Below, piece by piece: positions 33,985 through 44,905 of a stretch of DNA of 64,000 nt. The notes under the pieces were generated by a model, which was given only the letters and a program-made list of their open reading frames with translations, made no database searches and was not told where the DNA came from. Origin of the DNA: Ampullaceana balthica (taxonomy: Eukaryota; Mollusca; Gastropoda; Lymnaeidae); the NCBI GenBank assembly GCA_944989445.1, contig CALYLW010001000.1:309909-373908 (forward strand). The letters are read 5' to 3'. The position numbers and the translations under genes were made by a program. Each line of letters begins with the position of its first letter. The stretch's first letter is position 1.

Positions 33985-34249
33985 GGCTATCCTGGTTTCT
34001 TCAGGCAACCCATTCCACGCCCGAATTCCGGACGGGAAGAACGAAAATTTGGTGACCAGACATATGCGCACAAGACAATCGCGCACACTGGTTAGGATTA
34101 GGGTTAGGTTTGTCGGTTTGCGCCATTGTCCGTGTGCACAACTATCACTATCGGTGTTTGCGTTTGTTCTGTGCGCGTTTGTGTCATTGCGGAATTATCT
34201 GTGTGCGTTTGTTGTGTGCGCGATTGTCTTGTGCGCGTTTGTCAGGGAA
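33985..34249. repeat. Low-complexity GT-rich stretch with telomere-like core
   Basis: 34091-34111 reads GGTTAGGATTAGGGTTAGGTT, nearly three telomere-type TTAGGG units. It is followed by imperfect TGTGCGCGTTTGT repeats up to about 34230. Open frames across it are repetitive artefacts. Confidence 0.5.
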
Positions 34250-34965
34250 CCCGAAAATTTGTATGCGTTTGTTCTTGCATACGGAATAAGAAAGGTGTTT
34301 TTATCCTTAAAATATGTCTATCTGAGGGTTGTATTAAGTTATCTTTGTGTTGTATTTCTAAATTAGAATTAATTGCTTTATGTATGATTACTACTTTGCT
34401 CTTGGTTCTTCTTCCTCTAGTGTTTCAAGGTTTAATGAGTTAACTAATGGTGTTATTCTTGTCAGTTTTGAATATTCTCCAGTAATGAATCTGGCAGCTC
34501 TTTTATTAATTTGTTCTAGTTTATCAATGCTTTCTTTGGTGGAAGATGCATATTCTAGTACATGTTACATGTCTCACCAAAGTGAGGTAGCATTTTAGTT
34601 TTATATCTCTATTACATTTGTGAAAGTTTCTTTTTATAAAGCCAAAGGTTTTGTATGATTTTTTAATAACTTCATTGACATGGGGATTCCATGATAGTTT
34701 CTCATTTATTAAGACTCCTAAGTATTTTGCATCTTTAGTTTGGGTCAGTTCTTTTCCATGAATGTAATACTGTATTTTGAATTTATTTGTTTCTTTTTCT
34801 TTGTTACTCTTAACAGTTGACACTTTTCTGGGTGGAAAGACATACTCCAGTTAGTTTCTCATTTTATCAATTCATCTAAGTCTTTTTGTAAAATTTTGCT
34901 ATCTTGTTCTGATTTAATTATTCTATAGATTATACAATCATCAGCAAATAACCTAACTTTTTTTC
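34250..34965 (-). pseudogene. LINE reverse transcriptase relic (jockey/CR1-like)
   Basis: Minus-strand fragments, frameshifted, in LINE order. FADDCIIYR (catalytic YADD-type box, about 34935-34960), FHPEKCQLL, then KYLGVLINEKLSWNPHVNEV and GFIKRNFHKCNRDIKLKCYL, LEYASSTKES and RAARFITGEYSKLTRITPLV, then HKAINSN near the C-terminus. This matches the RT thumb and C-terminal region of non-LTR retrotransposons. At least two frameshifts and an in-frame stop after LDELIK show it is dead. The 5' part of the element is missing. Confidence 0.85.
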
Positions 34966-36613
34966 TCCTGAGATGTTGTTGGGTAAATCATTTATATAAA
35001 TAAATAAATAAAGGTAAAAAAAAATGATTATTAAAAACCACATTTTTATAACTGGACTAAAAAGAAGAAAATAATTTAAAACTTATAAGTGTAAGTACTC
35101 TTATATATTATGACTAAAAACGTGGTGCGGGCGTTTATGAGTGACTCGTGTACTTTGCCAGGGTGGCGCCGAAGCGGTAGCGAGTCGAAGTAGGGAAAAC
35201 TCCACCTCTCCTTGTGAGGTCACTTTCAGTGGGAGGCATTTTCGACTTGTGTCTTGGTTGCCCAATCGGCCGCTTCAGAAGGGACCGCTCCGTCTCTCAG
35301 CAGTTAGGTCTCTTAGGGGGCGATAGAGCTGGGGGGGGGTTGGGAAGACCCATAAAGAGCATCAGGCTCGGGACTGCTGATTTTCATCCACATGTAGGAT
35401 ATTAGTAATAATTATAAAAAACCAATAGGATATGACTTTATAAAATATGTTTAATCCCAGAACAATTCATGTGTAATTAGTAAAATGTCAACAAAATGTA
35501 ATTTATAATTTATGTTAAAATAATATCATGTAAGATTTATAAAGATGCCCTACTCTCACAAGGCTATTCCATTCCATCAATTCATCATGCAGAGAGTTTT
35601 AAAATTGGTAGACATTATTAACTGGTGATTACAAAGATATTAGCCTTTAAAGTTTTGTTGTCGATGTTCTTGAAATGGTAGTTAAGATGAGCTGGTGTAG
35701 TGGTAGAGAAAAAAAAATCATGATTCGTGTTAGCTATAAAAACTTAAAATAAGAAAAACTATACACCATGAAACAAATTTGTGCGGAGTTAAAGAAAGTT
35801 AGATTTAGATACATTTGCTTTAATTTATGTCACTATAATTCAAAGTCACTTGACAAGAAAGGAATGAGTAGGATGTAATTAGTTTCTAAATCAAATAAAA
35901 GAACTAAAAATTCTATTAAAATTAATGGTCAAAATTACAATAAATGTCTCTGACAACTATATCAGATATGATTATCAAACAAACACATTATCAAACAAAC
36001 ACATTGAATTTAAATGTCAACAGCAAAACTTGAACACTGATCAAATCCAAATATTTTTTTACACGAAGGATGAAACTAGTTTGATCCCTTTCAGTCTCTG
36101 GAAGTAAACAAGGCTTTATGGGCATTCAATTAAAAAATATAAGTATATGCGCAACTTTTACTAATATTAAAAAATGGAAGGAAATAAAGAATTATTCCAA
36201 AATTTTGAGGGTTTACATAATAGTGTAACAAAATTTCTGTTAGATCAATGGTTCACAAAGTGTTTCTTGCATTACCCTTGGGAGCTGTAAAATTCAATAT
36301 AAGAATGTAGTTATTTATTTTTTTTTCACGTTTAATTTGATGCCGTAGGTTTTAAAATCAAAACCTTTGCATCAAAACAAAAAGTAATATTTATAACATA
36401 TATATATACCTTTCCCAAAGTACAGTAAATAAAAATGTAAAGTTATAAAATATGTTAAACATTCAAAATTTTAGATTCTGAAAAAGTTTGGGAAGAACCC
36501 GTGTGCAAAAAATTTTGTTCTTTCAAATGCTCTTTTTGTCATTGTGCAAAAATATCAACAAAAATATAAATGAAGACAAAAACACACTGCAATTCATTTA
36601 ATTATTGTATACA
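34966..36613. other. Gene-free; contains a GC-rich block
   Basis: About 35118-35345 is a GC-rich island in AT-rich surroundings (GTGGCGCCGAAGCGGTAGCG near 35163, poly-G near 35333). It looks like part of a dispersed repeat or a 5' region, but I cannot classify it. The remainder is AT-rich, with a 16-bp duplication TATCAAACAAACACAT near 35975-36005. Confidence 0.4.
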
Positions 36614-36619
36614 TTTATT
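36614..36619 (-). terminator. Candidate pirin polyadenylation signal
   Basis: AATAAA on the minus strand about 266 bp after the pirin stop codon; the nearest clear signal downstream. Confidence 0.5.
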
Positions 36620-36884
36620 ATAAGAATTTTTTTTCTTTTTGTATTTAAAAAATAATATGTACAAGGAAATATGTTAACAGTGAGTGAAGTGTTATTCATG
36701 AAGACTAAGAATTTCTGTACTTAATACAACTAAGTAATTAAAAGTTGATTTTGAAAATTAAAATAAACTAATATAATTATACATGTTATTGTATTTATGA
36801 AAGATATGAATATTCAACATAATAAAAAAGACAAACTATTACTATGGACAGATACAGATAGTTTAATTATAGAACACTAGGACA

Positions 36885-36997
36885 CTATTTAGCATATTCG
36901 GAGTTCCAAGTAGCTGCATTCTCAAATCCATTTTTATTAAATCTGTAGTCATCAAAGGCTTCTCTAACTTCCTCTTGGGTTGTCATCACAAATGGAC
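36885..36997 (-). CDS. PIR: Pirin exon 8 and stop
   Basis: GPFVMTTQEEVREAFDDYRF NKNGFENAATWNSEYAK, then TAG at 36887-36885. Acceptor CCCCGTCAAG is pyrimidine-poor but gives the conserved reading frame. Confidence 0.94.
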
Positions 36998-39900
36998 CTT
37001 GACGGGGATGGAAAAAAAAATTGTTTAAAAAACATTTAAAAGATAACAAGAATAAGGACTATGAAAAAAAGTAAATTTCCTCTTTGACACATAAACAATA
37101 AAATACTAAAAGCAATGTACAGAGCAACAGAAAAATCATCTTATAATGCCAAAAAAGAAATATGATGTATTGCATGATCATTTTGGTGTTGCTTACCATG
37201 TTGAAAAATGGGTTCATTAATGGGTTGCCCTGAGATTAAGACAAAATGACAAACTTCAGATCCCTGAGAAGAACAAATGTACAGGAAATAATTAGGGACA
37301 ATATTTTTTAAAAAATAGTAGAACAAATGGCCATTACAGTATGTAAGTATCCTAGAGTTATTGGGAATTTGACTGTGTTTACCTTATTATTGACATGTAT
37401 TGATTCACCATCTTTATTAAATGTTGTTGTATGATGGGCCTTGCACAACTTTTCTTTGCCTTCCGGCCCTGATAATGGAAGATATATGAATTGAATGAAA
37501 AAAATCTCTAATATTTTAATATTTCAAAAACTTCTGGATCTATTCATGACATGCCACATTGGCCATTTGTTGACTAAATTGATCTATGTGTAATCAGAAA
37601 CTTACCAAACCAAGCCTCCCCTGATAGGATGTAGACAAAGGTGTTCCACTCTGCTGGGACAGGTTGATCTAGTACTGAGCCAGGGGACATCTTGAAATCT
37701 AGGTAATAAGTTGGTGTGCGGGTGTAAACTGGGGACTAAAATTTTATTTTTTTAATTAGGTAGAGCTCTTCTGTTAGGAAATGTTATCCAAGATCTCTTA
37801 ATAACTATATAAAAAAGTAAATCAATAAAGTTAAAAATGATATGAACTCATTCGGTCCTGATGTGACTAAATGCGCCCTCGCAGTATTACTCCTGTTGCA
37901 TTTATATGCATCTTGGCACATAGCAACACAATCTTGCATTTTAAATTTATAAATAGCATGAAAATCACCATTTCCTTAAGACTTCTAGGAAAGGTGTGAT
38001 CTTGCGTGATTTCAATCTAAGTGTGCTTTAGTATGTTGCATCTATATTTAGTATGTGTTCACACGAGGTCCCTAAAAATACTGTTGTTATATATTTGCTG
38101 TTAATCCTATTTTATTATTAAACATAATTCATTTGTTGTTTTTATCTTTTTATATTTGAGATTAATCAAAGTTTAAGAATATACAAATATTTTTCTAATG
38201 AAATCAAAAGCTAAAGGAAGCTACTTTTCTTTTGACAGGACAATTTTGTCAGTACATAAGGGAATTATTTCATTTAAATACTTAACTGCAGTACAACTAA
38301 ACTGTTTTCAATTATCAAAGAGACAGGAAATAGATAGATACCTTTATTCCAAAGGCCTCGCCAGCAATTACTTTCACCGTAACCCCATTCTTCTCTCCCT
38401 TGGGGATGTCCTTGTCCACAAGTTCCTGATATGCTGGTGGAATTAATTTTTCAGAGCGTCTCAAATTTACCCACAGCTGAAGACCACGAGATGCCTCATT
38501 CCCTCCAGGCATTTCACAGTGAACAATGCCGCGGCCAGCTGTCATCCACTGTCAGATTAAGTGTGGAGATGTGCATGGAGTTTTTAAACTTTGAAACATG
38601 AAATGGTCATCTCAAAATATTTCAAATTATAATATCGGACCTGGTCATGTTACAAGTTGATTTGTAAAAATATTAATTTCTTTGAAATAAAATAGACCAG
38701 GGTAGTTATACACAGTCCAGATTTTTACCTGGAGGTCACCTGCTCCTATCTTTCCTTTATGTCTAAGAAAATCTTCATGATTAGTTTCACCACTCAACAT
38801 ATAAGTAACCTGTAGGAAAGATACAATTTTACACTCACCACTCACAAGCTTGCATAATTACAGGCCTACATCAAACGGCTTATATACATTTATTTTTAAA
38901 TATATACTTTTGAAATAGTTGACCTTAAGATTAATTTAATGAGATTTGAATTTCAAACATTTTATTTATTAATTTTTTTTGTGTGGTTCTCCCATGGCTT
39001 CGTCACATTTTTAAAATATATATTATTATGTGTGTGTGTATTTCTAAACATTATTTTTTTAATGCAATTTATTTCTATGAATAATATATTGCCAACAATG
39101 TTCCCTTTAAGCTTCATGGCCACGTAGATATCTGACTGATGCTGGGCAGCAGTTTATAATTTTCGCGCAAGCAAATTTTGATAAGGATAATGTAACGATA
39201 ACTTTATATTTCTCTTTCTATGTAGGGGTTCTCACAATAATTAATCTTGTGTACAATAATTCACTGAAGAATTCGTTTATCCAAAACAACTTTAATATAT
39301 ATATATATATACACACAGATATAATTTGAGGTAATATAATGTGGAAATCTTGATTCATTCATCACACAACCTTCCTCGACGGAAGTCTACACACAACTGT
39401 TCGCCCAACACTCTCAACCAATAGAAATGCTCCTTTCTTCCCGCGTCTCTTGTACACGTGACCTTACGTCACAAAATTATGTTAATCAGATGTGACAGAT
39501 AATATAATATCTGTATATGAGGGGTGTAAAATTTTTCACAAAAATGAATGCTGAGCAACTATGCACACAAATGACTTAGAGGGAACATTGATAGGCACAT
39601 TTTTTCATTTTATATCATATTTAGTTTTAAAAATTTTAATATTAAAATAACTCTACTTTATAAGATAAATTAAATTTCTGATCTGTACTCATTTTATGAG
39701 CTTTTATTGTCAATCCTGAATTACGCTGCTCAACTTTGTGCACATGCAAAATCCAAAAGATAGCATCAACTTACTTTGATTAGCTTAACCACTTACTGTC
39801 TCAAACCCTCTATGTGGATGATCAGGAAATCCTGCTGGAGCTTTGACACAGAATTCATCAAGCATAAGGAAGGGGTCAAAGTTGCGCAGCTGTATAAAAA

Positions 39901-40196
39901 TAATGTGATAAACTTAATAAAATTATTAGCATGTGAATGAAATGTGACTAAGAAGGTGTGATTACGGAACACTCAAATATTTGAGATAGTCAAACATAGT
40001 TATTACGGAAGGAAATGATTTTGTTTTCTATCTTTGAATTATTTGCTTTTTCTCTCAAACTTCATAATAATTTTTTTTGCTACATGTTAACATGCAGACA
40101 ACTAACCTCAGGGCGTCCAATACTGCGTCTCACCCTTGCACCCACTCCTTCACTCTGTTCTTTACTTTCAAATGAGAGATTGACAGTTCGAGACAT
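36885..40196 (-). CDS. PIR: Pirin (iron-binding cupin, nuclear cofactor), eight coding exons
   Basis: Joined minus-strand exons 40196-40107, 39889-39797, 38809-38729, 38548-38342, 37735-37606, 37468-37383, 37263-37197 and 36997-36885 encode 288 residues; human pirin has 290. The N-terminal cupin holds the metal site: PDHPHRGFET gives His54 and His56, and TAGRGIVHCE gives His98 and Glu100, matching the four human Fe ligands. The C-terminal cupin ends GPFVMTTQEE...GFENAATWNSEYAK. Pirins are nuclear Fe proteins linked to NF-kB and NFI regulation; bacterial members have quercetinase activity. The start follows a good acceptor (CAGTCTTACAG) 12 bp upstream of the ATG, so a non-coding exon lies further upstream. 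All ligands and both cupins are intact; the gene appears functional. Confidence 0.96.
37197..37263 (-). CDS. PIR: Pirin exon 7
   Basis: GSEVCHFVLISGQPINEPIF QH plus a split Gly codon, matching the HFVLIAGEPLREPVIQHG strand of vertebrate pirin. Acceptor CTTCTCAG, donor ATG|GTAAGC. Confidence 0.94.
37383..37468 (-). CDS. PIR: Pirin exon 6
   Basis: Encodes GPEGKEKLCKAHHTTTFNKD GESIHVNNK, the C-terminal cupin middle strands. Acceptor CATTATCAG, donor AAG|GTAAAC. Confidence 0.93.
37606..37735 (-). CDS. PIR: Pirin exon 5
   Basis: SPVYTRTPTYYLDFKMSPGS through ILSGEAWF plus the first base of a Gly codon; acceptor ATTTTAG, donor TTTG|GTAAGT. Confidence 0.95.
37848..38060. mobile_element. Degenerate relative of the piggyBac-like MITE in pirin intron 4
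   Basis: AACTCATTCGGTCCTGATGT followed by ACTAAATGCGCCC mirrors the right end of the 16324-16815 element; GTGTGATCTTGCGTGATTTC near 37995 matches its interior. Ends are too worn to show TTAA duplications. Confidence 0.6.
38342..38548 (-). CDS. PIR: Pirin exon 4
   Basis: Sixty-nine codons starting WMTAGRGIVHCEMP (two iron ligands, His98 and Glu100) and ending GEAFGIK; acceptor AATCTGACAG, donor AAG|GTATCT. Confidence 0.95.
38729..38809 (-). CDS. PIR: Pirin exon 3
   Basis: VTYMLSGETNHEDFLRHKGK IGAGDLQ; acceptor TTTCCTACAG, donor CAG|GTAAAA. One residue shorter than human in the LSGE turn. Confidence 0.95.
39096..39590. mobile_element. CAATGTTCCCT MITE in pirin intron 2, interrupted by a solo LTR
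   Basis: Begins CAATGTTCCCTTTAAGCTTC and ends TTAGAGGGAACATTG. The same ends occur at 48267-48455, there with a perfect 8-bp duplication, which makes this a hAT-type MITE. Removing the 39191-39497 LTR and one GATAA leaves about 180 bp, the size of the other copy. The flanks ATTGCCAA and ATAGGCAC match at only five positions, so it is older. Confidence 0.8.
39191..39497. mobile_element. Solo LTR of the Gmr1-like retrotransposon
   Basis: A 307-bp LTR (TGTAACGATA...GATGTGACA on the plus strand) clearly homologous to those at 57559-57868 and 63715-64000 but more diverged. It is flanked by a perfect 5-bp duplication GATAA (39186-39190 and 39498-39502), as left by LTR-LTR recombination after integration. 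It sits in the MITE, in pirin intron 2. CRE-like GTGACCTTACGTCAC (near 39460) and an ATTGG box seen in the other LTRs are kept. Confidence 0.93.
39797..39889 (-). CDS. PIR: Pirin exon 2
   Basis: Thirty-one codons, LRNFDPFLMLDEF through PDHPHRGFET, with two iron-binding histidines. Acceptor TTATACAG, donor ACA|GTAAGT. Confidence 0.95.
40107..40196 (-). CDS. PIR: Pirin exon 1 (coding)
   Basis: MSRTVNLSFESKEQSEGVGA RVRRSIGRPE in 30 codons; donor GAG|GTTAGT. Preceded by an acceptor ending at about 40209, so this is not the first transcribed exon. Confidence 0.94.
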
Positions 40197-40209
40197 TGTC
40201 TGTTCTTTC

Positions 40210-40807
40210 TGTAAGACTGGCAGATAAATATCAATTTACTATGGTTTTACTACTTTTGATATCAGCAAAATTTTCATGTTGTTTTTTTTGGTCTGAATTT
40301 TCCAGCTGCTTTTCTAATCCTTTGTTAATTACTTTAATACACCAATCAGAATATTATGACATCTTAAAATCAAAGCTAAAATATCAAAGAGTTAAGAGAG
40401 AAATATATATGAGAGGTAATCAGAATTCAAGGTAGGCTAAATTATTCTTGTGTATGCGTGCAGGGCGGAGTGTAGAGATCCACTGGCTCTCACCTCCTCT
40501 CCATTTCACTAAATGTCCCAAAAACTAGGTCAGGCAACAATACACTCAGTCCTCAAATGCTGCCATAGCATTTGTATTTGATTTTTAAAAAAATAGGCCT
40601 ACCTCTACTGATACTGCTTTAGCAATAAAGACAATGATCTTGAATTTCTTGAGTATTTATTCTAAGTAATGTACCACATGTACTACGGTACATATATACT
40701 GTAGACTAATTTATAGTCTAGTATAGTCATAGTAAATAAAGTTCAGCTGCACAAGCTACAAATTCAAATAGAATACTAACAAACAGTCTAACAATTGTAA
40801 ATTACTA
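40210..40807. other. Pirin 5' flank or leader intron
   Basis: Nothing recognised. AT-rich, with short echoes such as TAGTCTAGTATAGTC near 40712. Confidence 0.4.
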
Positions 40808-41363
40808 AGGGGCCGTCCATAAATGACGTCACACGATTTTGGCAGATTTTTGACCCCCTCCCCCCCTCCCTCGTCACGCGTCGTCACATAAAGTTAGACC
40901 CCACCTCTAAAAATACGTCACAAAGCTTTGACTCTCCAAAAATTTTTTTTTAAATATGAAAATAAGTATGTTTGAAATCACTTTTATTGTCATTTAAGCA
41001 TTAATTATTTATTTAGTGAAGGTCTACATTGTAATATTGTAACCCGCGTTTTTAAAAACGTTTAACCGGTCTTCAGAAAACGAACTGTGTTAAGATCCTT
41101 AGATTACATTTTAGTTTATTGCATACAAATTAAACATTGACTATTAATCATCACGGTTAACGTCTTTGCTTAGAAAAAAAATTATTTAAAAATAATATTT
41201 TTAAAATGTATTTTTTTAAAAATCCCTCATTTGACTGACGGGCATCCCGTAAGAAAGAGGTCGGCGAACAGGGGTAAATAACCTAATCTGGGTTCAAAAG
41301 GAAATTCTTTGGGGTAATGCAGACTCATTTGGGACATATAACATCCACTACAATCCACTAGAT

Positions 41364-41677
41364 CAGGGGTCGGGAAACTTTTTGTCTTTTTGAGAGCCAT
41401 AAACACCACATATTTTGAAAAGTAATCCTGTGAAAGCAATACATTATGTTTAAAACTAAAAATTCTAGTAATTGTGTGGATTTTGTGTAATTTCAACTCT
41501 AAAAGTACAATAATTATGTCTCTGAATTCTTTTTAATAACATTGTTATGCTGTTTTTAAAAAAAAATGCAATTTATATGTAGATCAAAGGAGTCTGAATA
41601 AACTTTTTTTGTGTGCATAATCGAACATTTGTCTGAGAGCCACATCTGGCTCACGAGCCATGGTTTCCCGACCCCTG
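41364..41677. mobile_element. hAT-type non-autonomous element with perfect 8-bp duplication
   Basis: 314 bp from CAGGGGTCGGGAAACTTTTT to GGTTTCCCGACCCCTG. CACTAGAT is present on both sides (41356-41363 and 41678-41685). Copy 1 of the host element has one uninterrupted CACTAGAT here (read inverted near 32830), an empty site that proves the insertion. Confidence 0.94.
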
Positions 41678-41770
41678 CACTAGATATATTAAAATACGTC
41701 ATGTGTACGTGTACGCTTGGAACATATGCCCATTATTGAACCGGTTCCATTTTTAAAAATTTGACAACTA

Positions 41771-42638
41771 CAGTCGAACCCACTTACCTCGAGCTCGGTT
41801 AGCTCGACCACCCCACTAACTCGACGTTTTTTATTGGAACCGCCAAATTCTCTCTTTGTCTTTGCATTTTTTCATCGGCTAATTCGATTTTTCTAAGTCG
41901 CCGAAACCTAATACCTCGAGCACAAAAGAGGGCCAAATTTGCAACTTAATGTTGGTTATCTCGATCCTCGTCAGTTCGCCTAGCAATGCATTTTTAGTTC
42001 AAAATAGTGTTGACAGCTCGCTTTCTTCGAAACTTCCGGCTATTGTGTGATTCTACGAGATTTCAATAAAAATACCAGATGTTATTATCTTCTTTCACTT
42101 TCGATCCATGTGTGAATTAGACTTGTTGCTTTGTTACCAGTAAGATACGTGTCTGTGACACTAACACGCGCGTGACGATGAAATCAAATCATTTTCTTAA
42201 TATTCCAGTACATGTATATAATATTATTAATTTACACGTTATCACTTTTGTAGTTCGAATTCTGATAAGGAATGATATTTTTAAAATTCGCTTACACTTG
42301 TTGCCGGCCGAGGTCTAACACACAGCCCACAGCGTGCTGTGATCAACGGTCAAGGCCGCAATCGTTTTATTTATATATTACAAGACTGAGGAAATTCGAG
42401 AGCGTTCTGATTTTAACAGATATCCTGCACGTCAAAACCATTAAACTTAAAATTACCATATTGATATGTATTTTTTTTTATTCGCTGATTCGACTGGCAT
42501 TACAAACGCTAGCGAATGGGTTAGGCGAGGCGTAAACTTTGACCTTTTAACGCATGCGCAGACAATTGTAAACTGGTAACTTATTTTTAATTAAATGGAA
42601 TCGAAACATGACAGAGACTTAATCAAAGTCCTTTACTT

Positions 42639-42676
<38 letters not shown>

Positions 42677-43034
42677 TCCCGATTAGTCATAACTTTTCCC
42701 GACTTTCAAGGCAGAGAAATTTTTTTAAAGAATTCCCGACTTTTTCCCGTTTTCCTGAGTGGGAACCATGGGTATATTTAAATTTTAAACGGTCCTTAAA
42801 AACGAACTGTCATTACAACATTAGGAAAGAGTGAAGAAATATTAGGGTTCCTATACGATTCTGATTAATCGTCCCATCACTAATTAACGCTAACTAATTA
42901 ATCACGTACATAAAGAAATTTCAAGCACATGTTAATATTTTGCCGCCATATTGGATTTCGTTTTAACTCGATCATCGGTTATGTCGACGCCATTTTTCAT
43001 ACACCAACGCCGTCGACTTAACCGGTTTCGACTG
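41771..43034. mobile_element. pogo/Tigger-like non-autonomous element, 1.26 kb
   Basis: Begins CAGTCGAACCCACTTACCTC after TA and ends CCGGTTTCGACTG before TA (43035-43036). The interior alternates TCG-rich blocks and an (AT)n run (42642-42668). A segment at about 42020-42125 matches the intron 3 MITE (16324-16815) in inverted orientation, so it is itself composite. No intact transposase. Confidence 0.8.
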
Positions 43035-43238
43035 TATGTAGATTTCTTTCCTACGTACTATACGAAGACACCTAAATCCACCCTACTTTCATTTATATTG
43101 ACACGAGTGACAATAGACCTAATCTTAATCCACATGACTTGACTGTATCAGATATCCTTTCTGTGATATTTAAAATAAATGCCTTAAAAACTGAGCTAAG
43201 AAGAAAAGTTGTTTTGTGCTCCTCTCGAATTGCGATGC

Positions 43239-43392
43239 CCCCGGGCAAAGAAATAGTGCTGGGCCCCTCCCCCGCAGGAATAAAAAATAAATATACATAA
43301 TATATATACATAAACATATTCCCATGGGGCCCCTATGCTCGTGGGCCCCTGGGCTAATACCCAACGGGCCTATGCGTTAAGACGGCCCTGAG
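43239..43392. mobile_element. GGGCCC-rich insertion in copy 2
   Basis: CGATGCCCCCGGGCAAAGAA through CTTAAGACGGCCCTGA-type end breaks the homology with copy 1. The GGGCCCCTGGGC vocabulary resembles the 55184-55768 element. Ends are not well defined. Confidence 0.5.
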
Positions 43393-43718
43393 ACCACCCC
43401 CTCCAAGATGACGTCACAAAGCTTTTCGGCCCCCCCCTCCCCATAAAATCTGTATTTTATTGGAAAAAGAGCATGTTTAAAATCACTTTTTTGTCATTTA
43501 AGTATTTATTTAGTATAGGCCTGCATTCTAATATCGTAACACGCGTGAAGTCATGTAAAACGCCATGTAACAAATCAAATATTTAAGTGGAACTTTTATG
43601 CAAAGTTGCGAGTTTTGATGTGAAGTCACACCCCCCCTCCCCCCACGTCACACATCGTCACAAATATGTAGATCCCCCTCCCCCCTAGGTGCGTGGTGTC
43701 ATTTATGGATGGCCCCTT

Positions 43719-44090
43719 TGAGACGTAATTGTGGAGAAGGGTGGTCTAAGTTTTTGTAACGAAGTGCGACGAGGAGGGTATACATCGGCCAAAATCGCGT
43801 GATGTCATTCATGGACGGACCTTTTATAGTTTTTTTGTAATATTGTGTTTTTCATGTTGAAATTATTGAAGAAATACAATAGAGCATTCAAATTTTATTG
43901 TCTTGAACATCACATAACAAAACTGATAAAAAGAACAATACAAACAGTGAAATCGCCATTCCGTTGTGTGTTTATAACGGGTATAACGGCGAAAGAGTAA
44001 GAGAAAACTTCAATCCATACGCAAAATGCAGTTAATTGAAGACCTCCCCCCTCCTTGCGTACGTAATATATGGATGGCCCCTACCAGTTT
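43719..44090. mobile_element. Further GGCCGTCC-family fragments
   Basis: Right-end pieces finish at about 43821 (GTGATGTCATTCATGGACGG) and 44087 (GTAATATATGGATGGCCCCT). They lack the opposite ends. Confidence 0.6.
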
Positions 44091-44323
44091 TTTCAGTAAT
44101 GGAATATATTTCTCTAACTCAAAAGGTTAACACAAAGAGGTAAAAACAATGTATTATTAAAACTATTAGTAATGGTTCAACTTTAAATGCCCCCATTCTT
44201 CTGGGAAATTATTTTGAAAATCGTAATGACAATGAATATTGATGTTCATGTATAGTATAGCCTATACTCAGCCTATACTGTAGTAACTATAGGCTATATA
44301 TTATTAATAAGCCTATTTATCCA

Positions 44324-44712
44324 GCATCCACACTAACCTCATGCAGAGCCAACTACGCTGGGTGGGCCATGTAGTGCGCATGCCCGACCATCGCCTCGCT
44401 AGAGGCTCGTCTATGGCCAGTTTACTGCAGGGCATAGACTATAGAGCATGCAGTGGTCCACGTAAGTGATACAAGGATGCACTTAAAACTGCTCTAAAGG
44501 CCTTTGCCTTTGACATTAGACATGACTCCTGGGAAGCAGCAGCCAGTAACCGAGCCCACTGGCGCTCTATGATACGGAATGGCGCTATTGTCTGTGAGGG
44601 TAATAGACAACAGGCTGCCAAGACAAAACGTCAAGCCAGGAAGGACCGTATCAAACACCATCCTGAAGGGTTCCCATCCATCTCTTCTCCAACATGCAAA
44701 TTGCGTGCTTGA
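44324..44712 (+). pseudogene. LINE C-terminal coding relic
   Basis: Reads SIHTNLMQSQLRWVGHVVRM PDHRLARG, then ALKAFAFDIRHDSWEAAASN RAHWRSMIRNG and a basic tail with HHPEGFPSI, ending TGA at 44710-44712. RWxGHVxRMxDxRL and DxWExAAxxRxxWR are hallmarks of the C-terminus of many invertebrate LINE polyproteins. One in-frame TGA (44467-44469) breaks it and no RT precedes it, so it is a truncated dead copy, probably relatively recent. Confidence 0.85.
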
Positions 44713-44900
44713 ATAGGGTTAATAAGCCACCAGAGGACACACGGGGCGGCCTAGCACAGGTCAAATACAAATATGATGAGAGTGGTCATCGTCGACTACG
44801 ACGGACGAACAACAACTTTGATTGTTAAAACGATACTTGGGTTCTAATCTCGCTCCCGGCGAGTTTTTTGTTGATTTAATTTTTTGTATAATTTTAAAAA
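44713..44900. other. Likely LINE 3' tail
   Basis: Contains ACTTGGGTTCTAATCTCGCT, then CCCGGCGAG, a phrase resembling a tRNA B-box region, and ends T/A-rich. This could be the shared LINE/SINE tail; not certain. Confidence 0.35.
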
Positions 44901-44905
44901 AAACA

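Larger units (their letters stand above)
40808..43718. mobile_element. GGCCGTCC element (copy 2), inverted relative to copy 1 and split by insertions
   Basis: Starts AGGGGCCGTCCATAAATGAC after TA and ends near GGATGGCCCCTT. Its pieces (40808-41363, 41678-41770, 43035-43238, about 43393-43718) read as the reverse complement of 31724-33411. Landmarks are CATCACGGTTAACGTCTTTG, CGGGCATCCCGTAAGAAAGA and GCTTGGAACATATGCCCATT. It is interrupted by a hAT MITE, a pogo-like element and a third insertion, so it is older than all three. Confidence 0.85.

Noticed and set aside
33980..34443. Two overlapping frames of 105-128 codons
   Set aside because: Repetitive GT-rich sequence followed by the antisense of a LINE relic.
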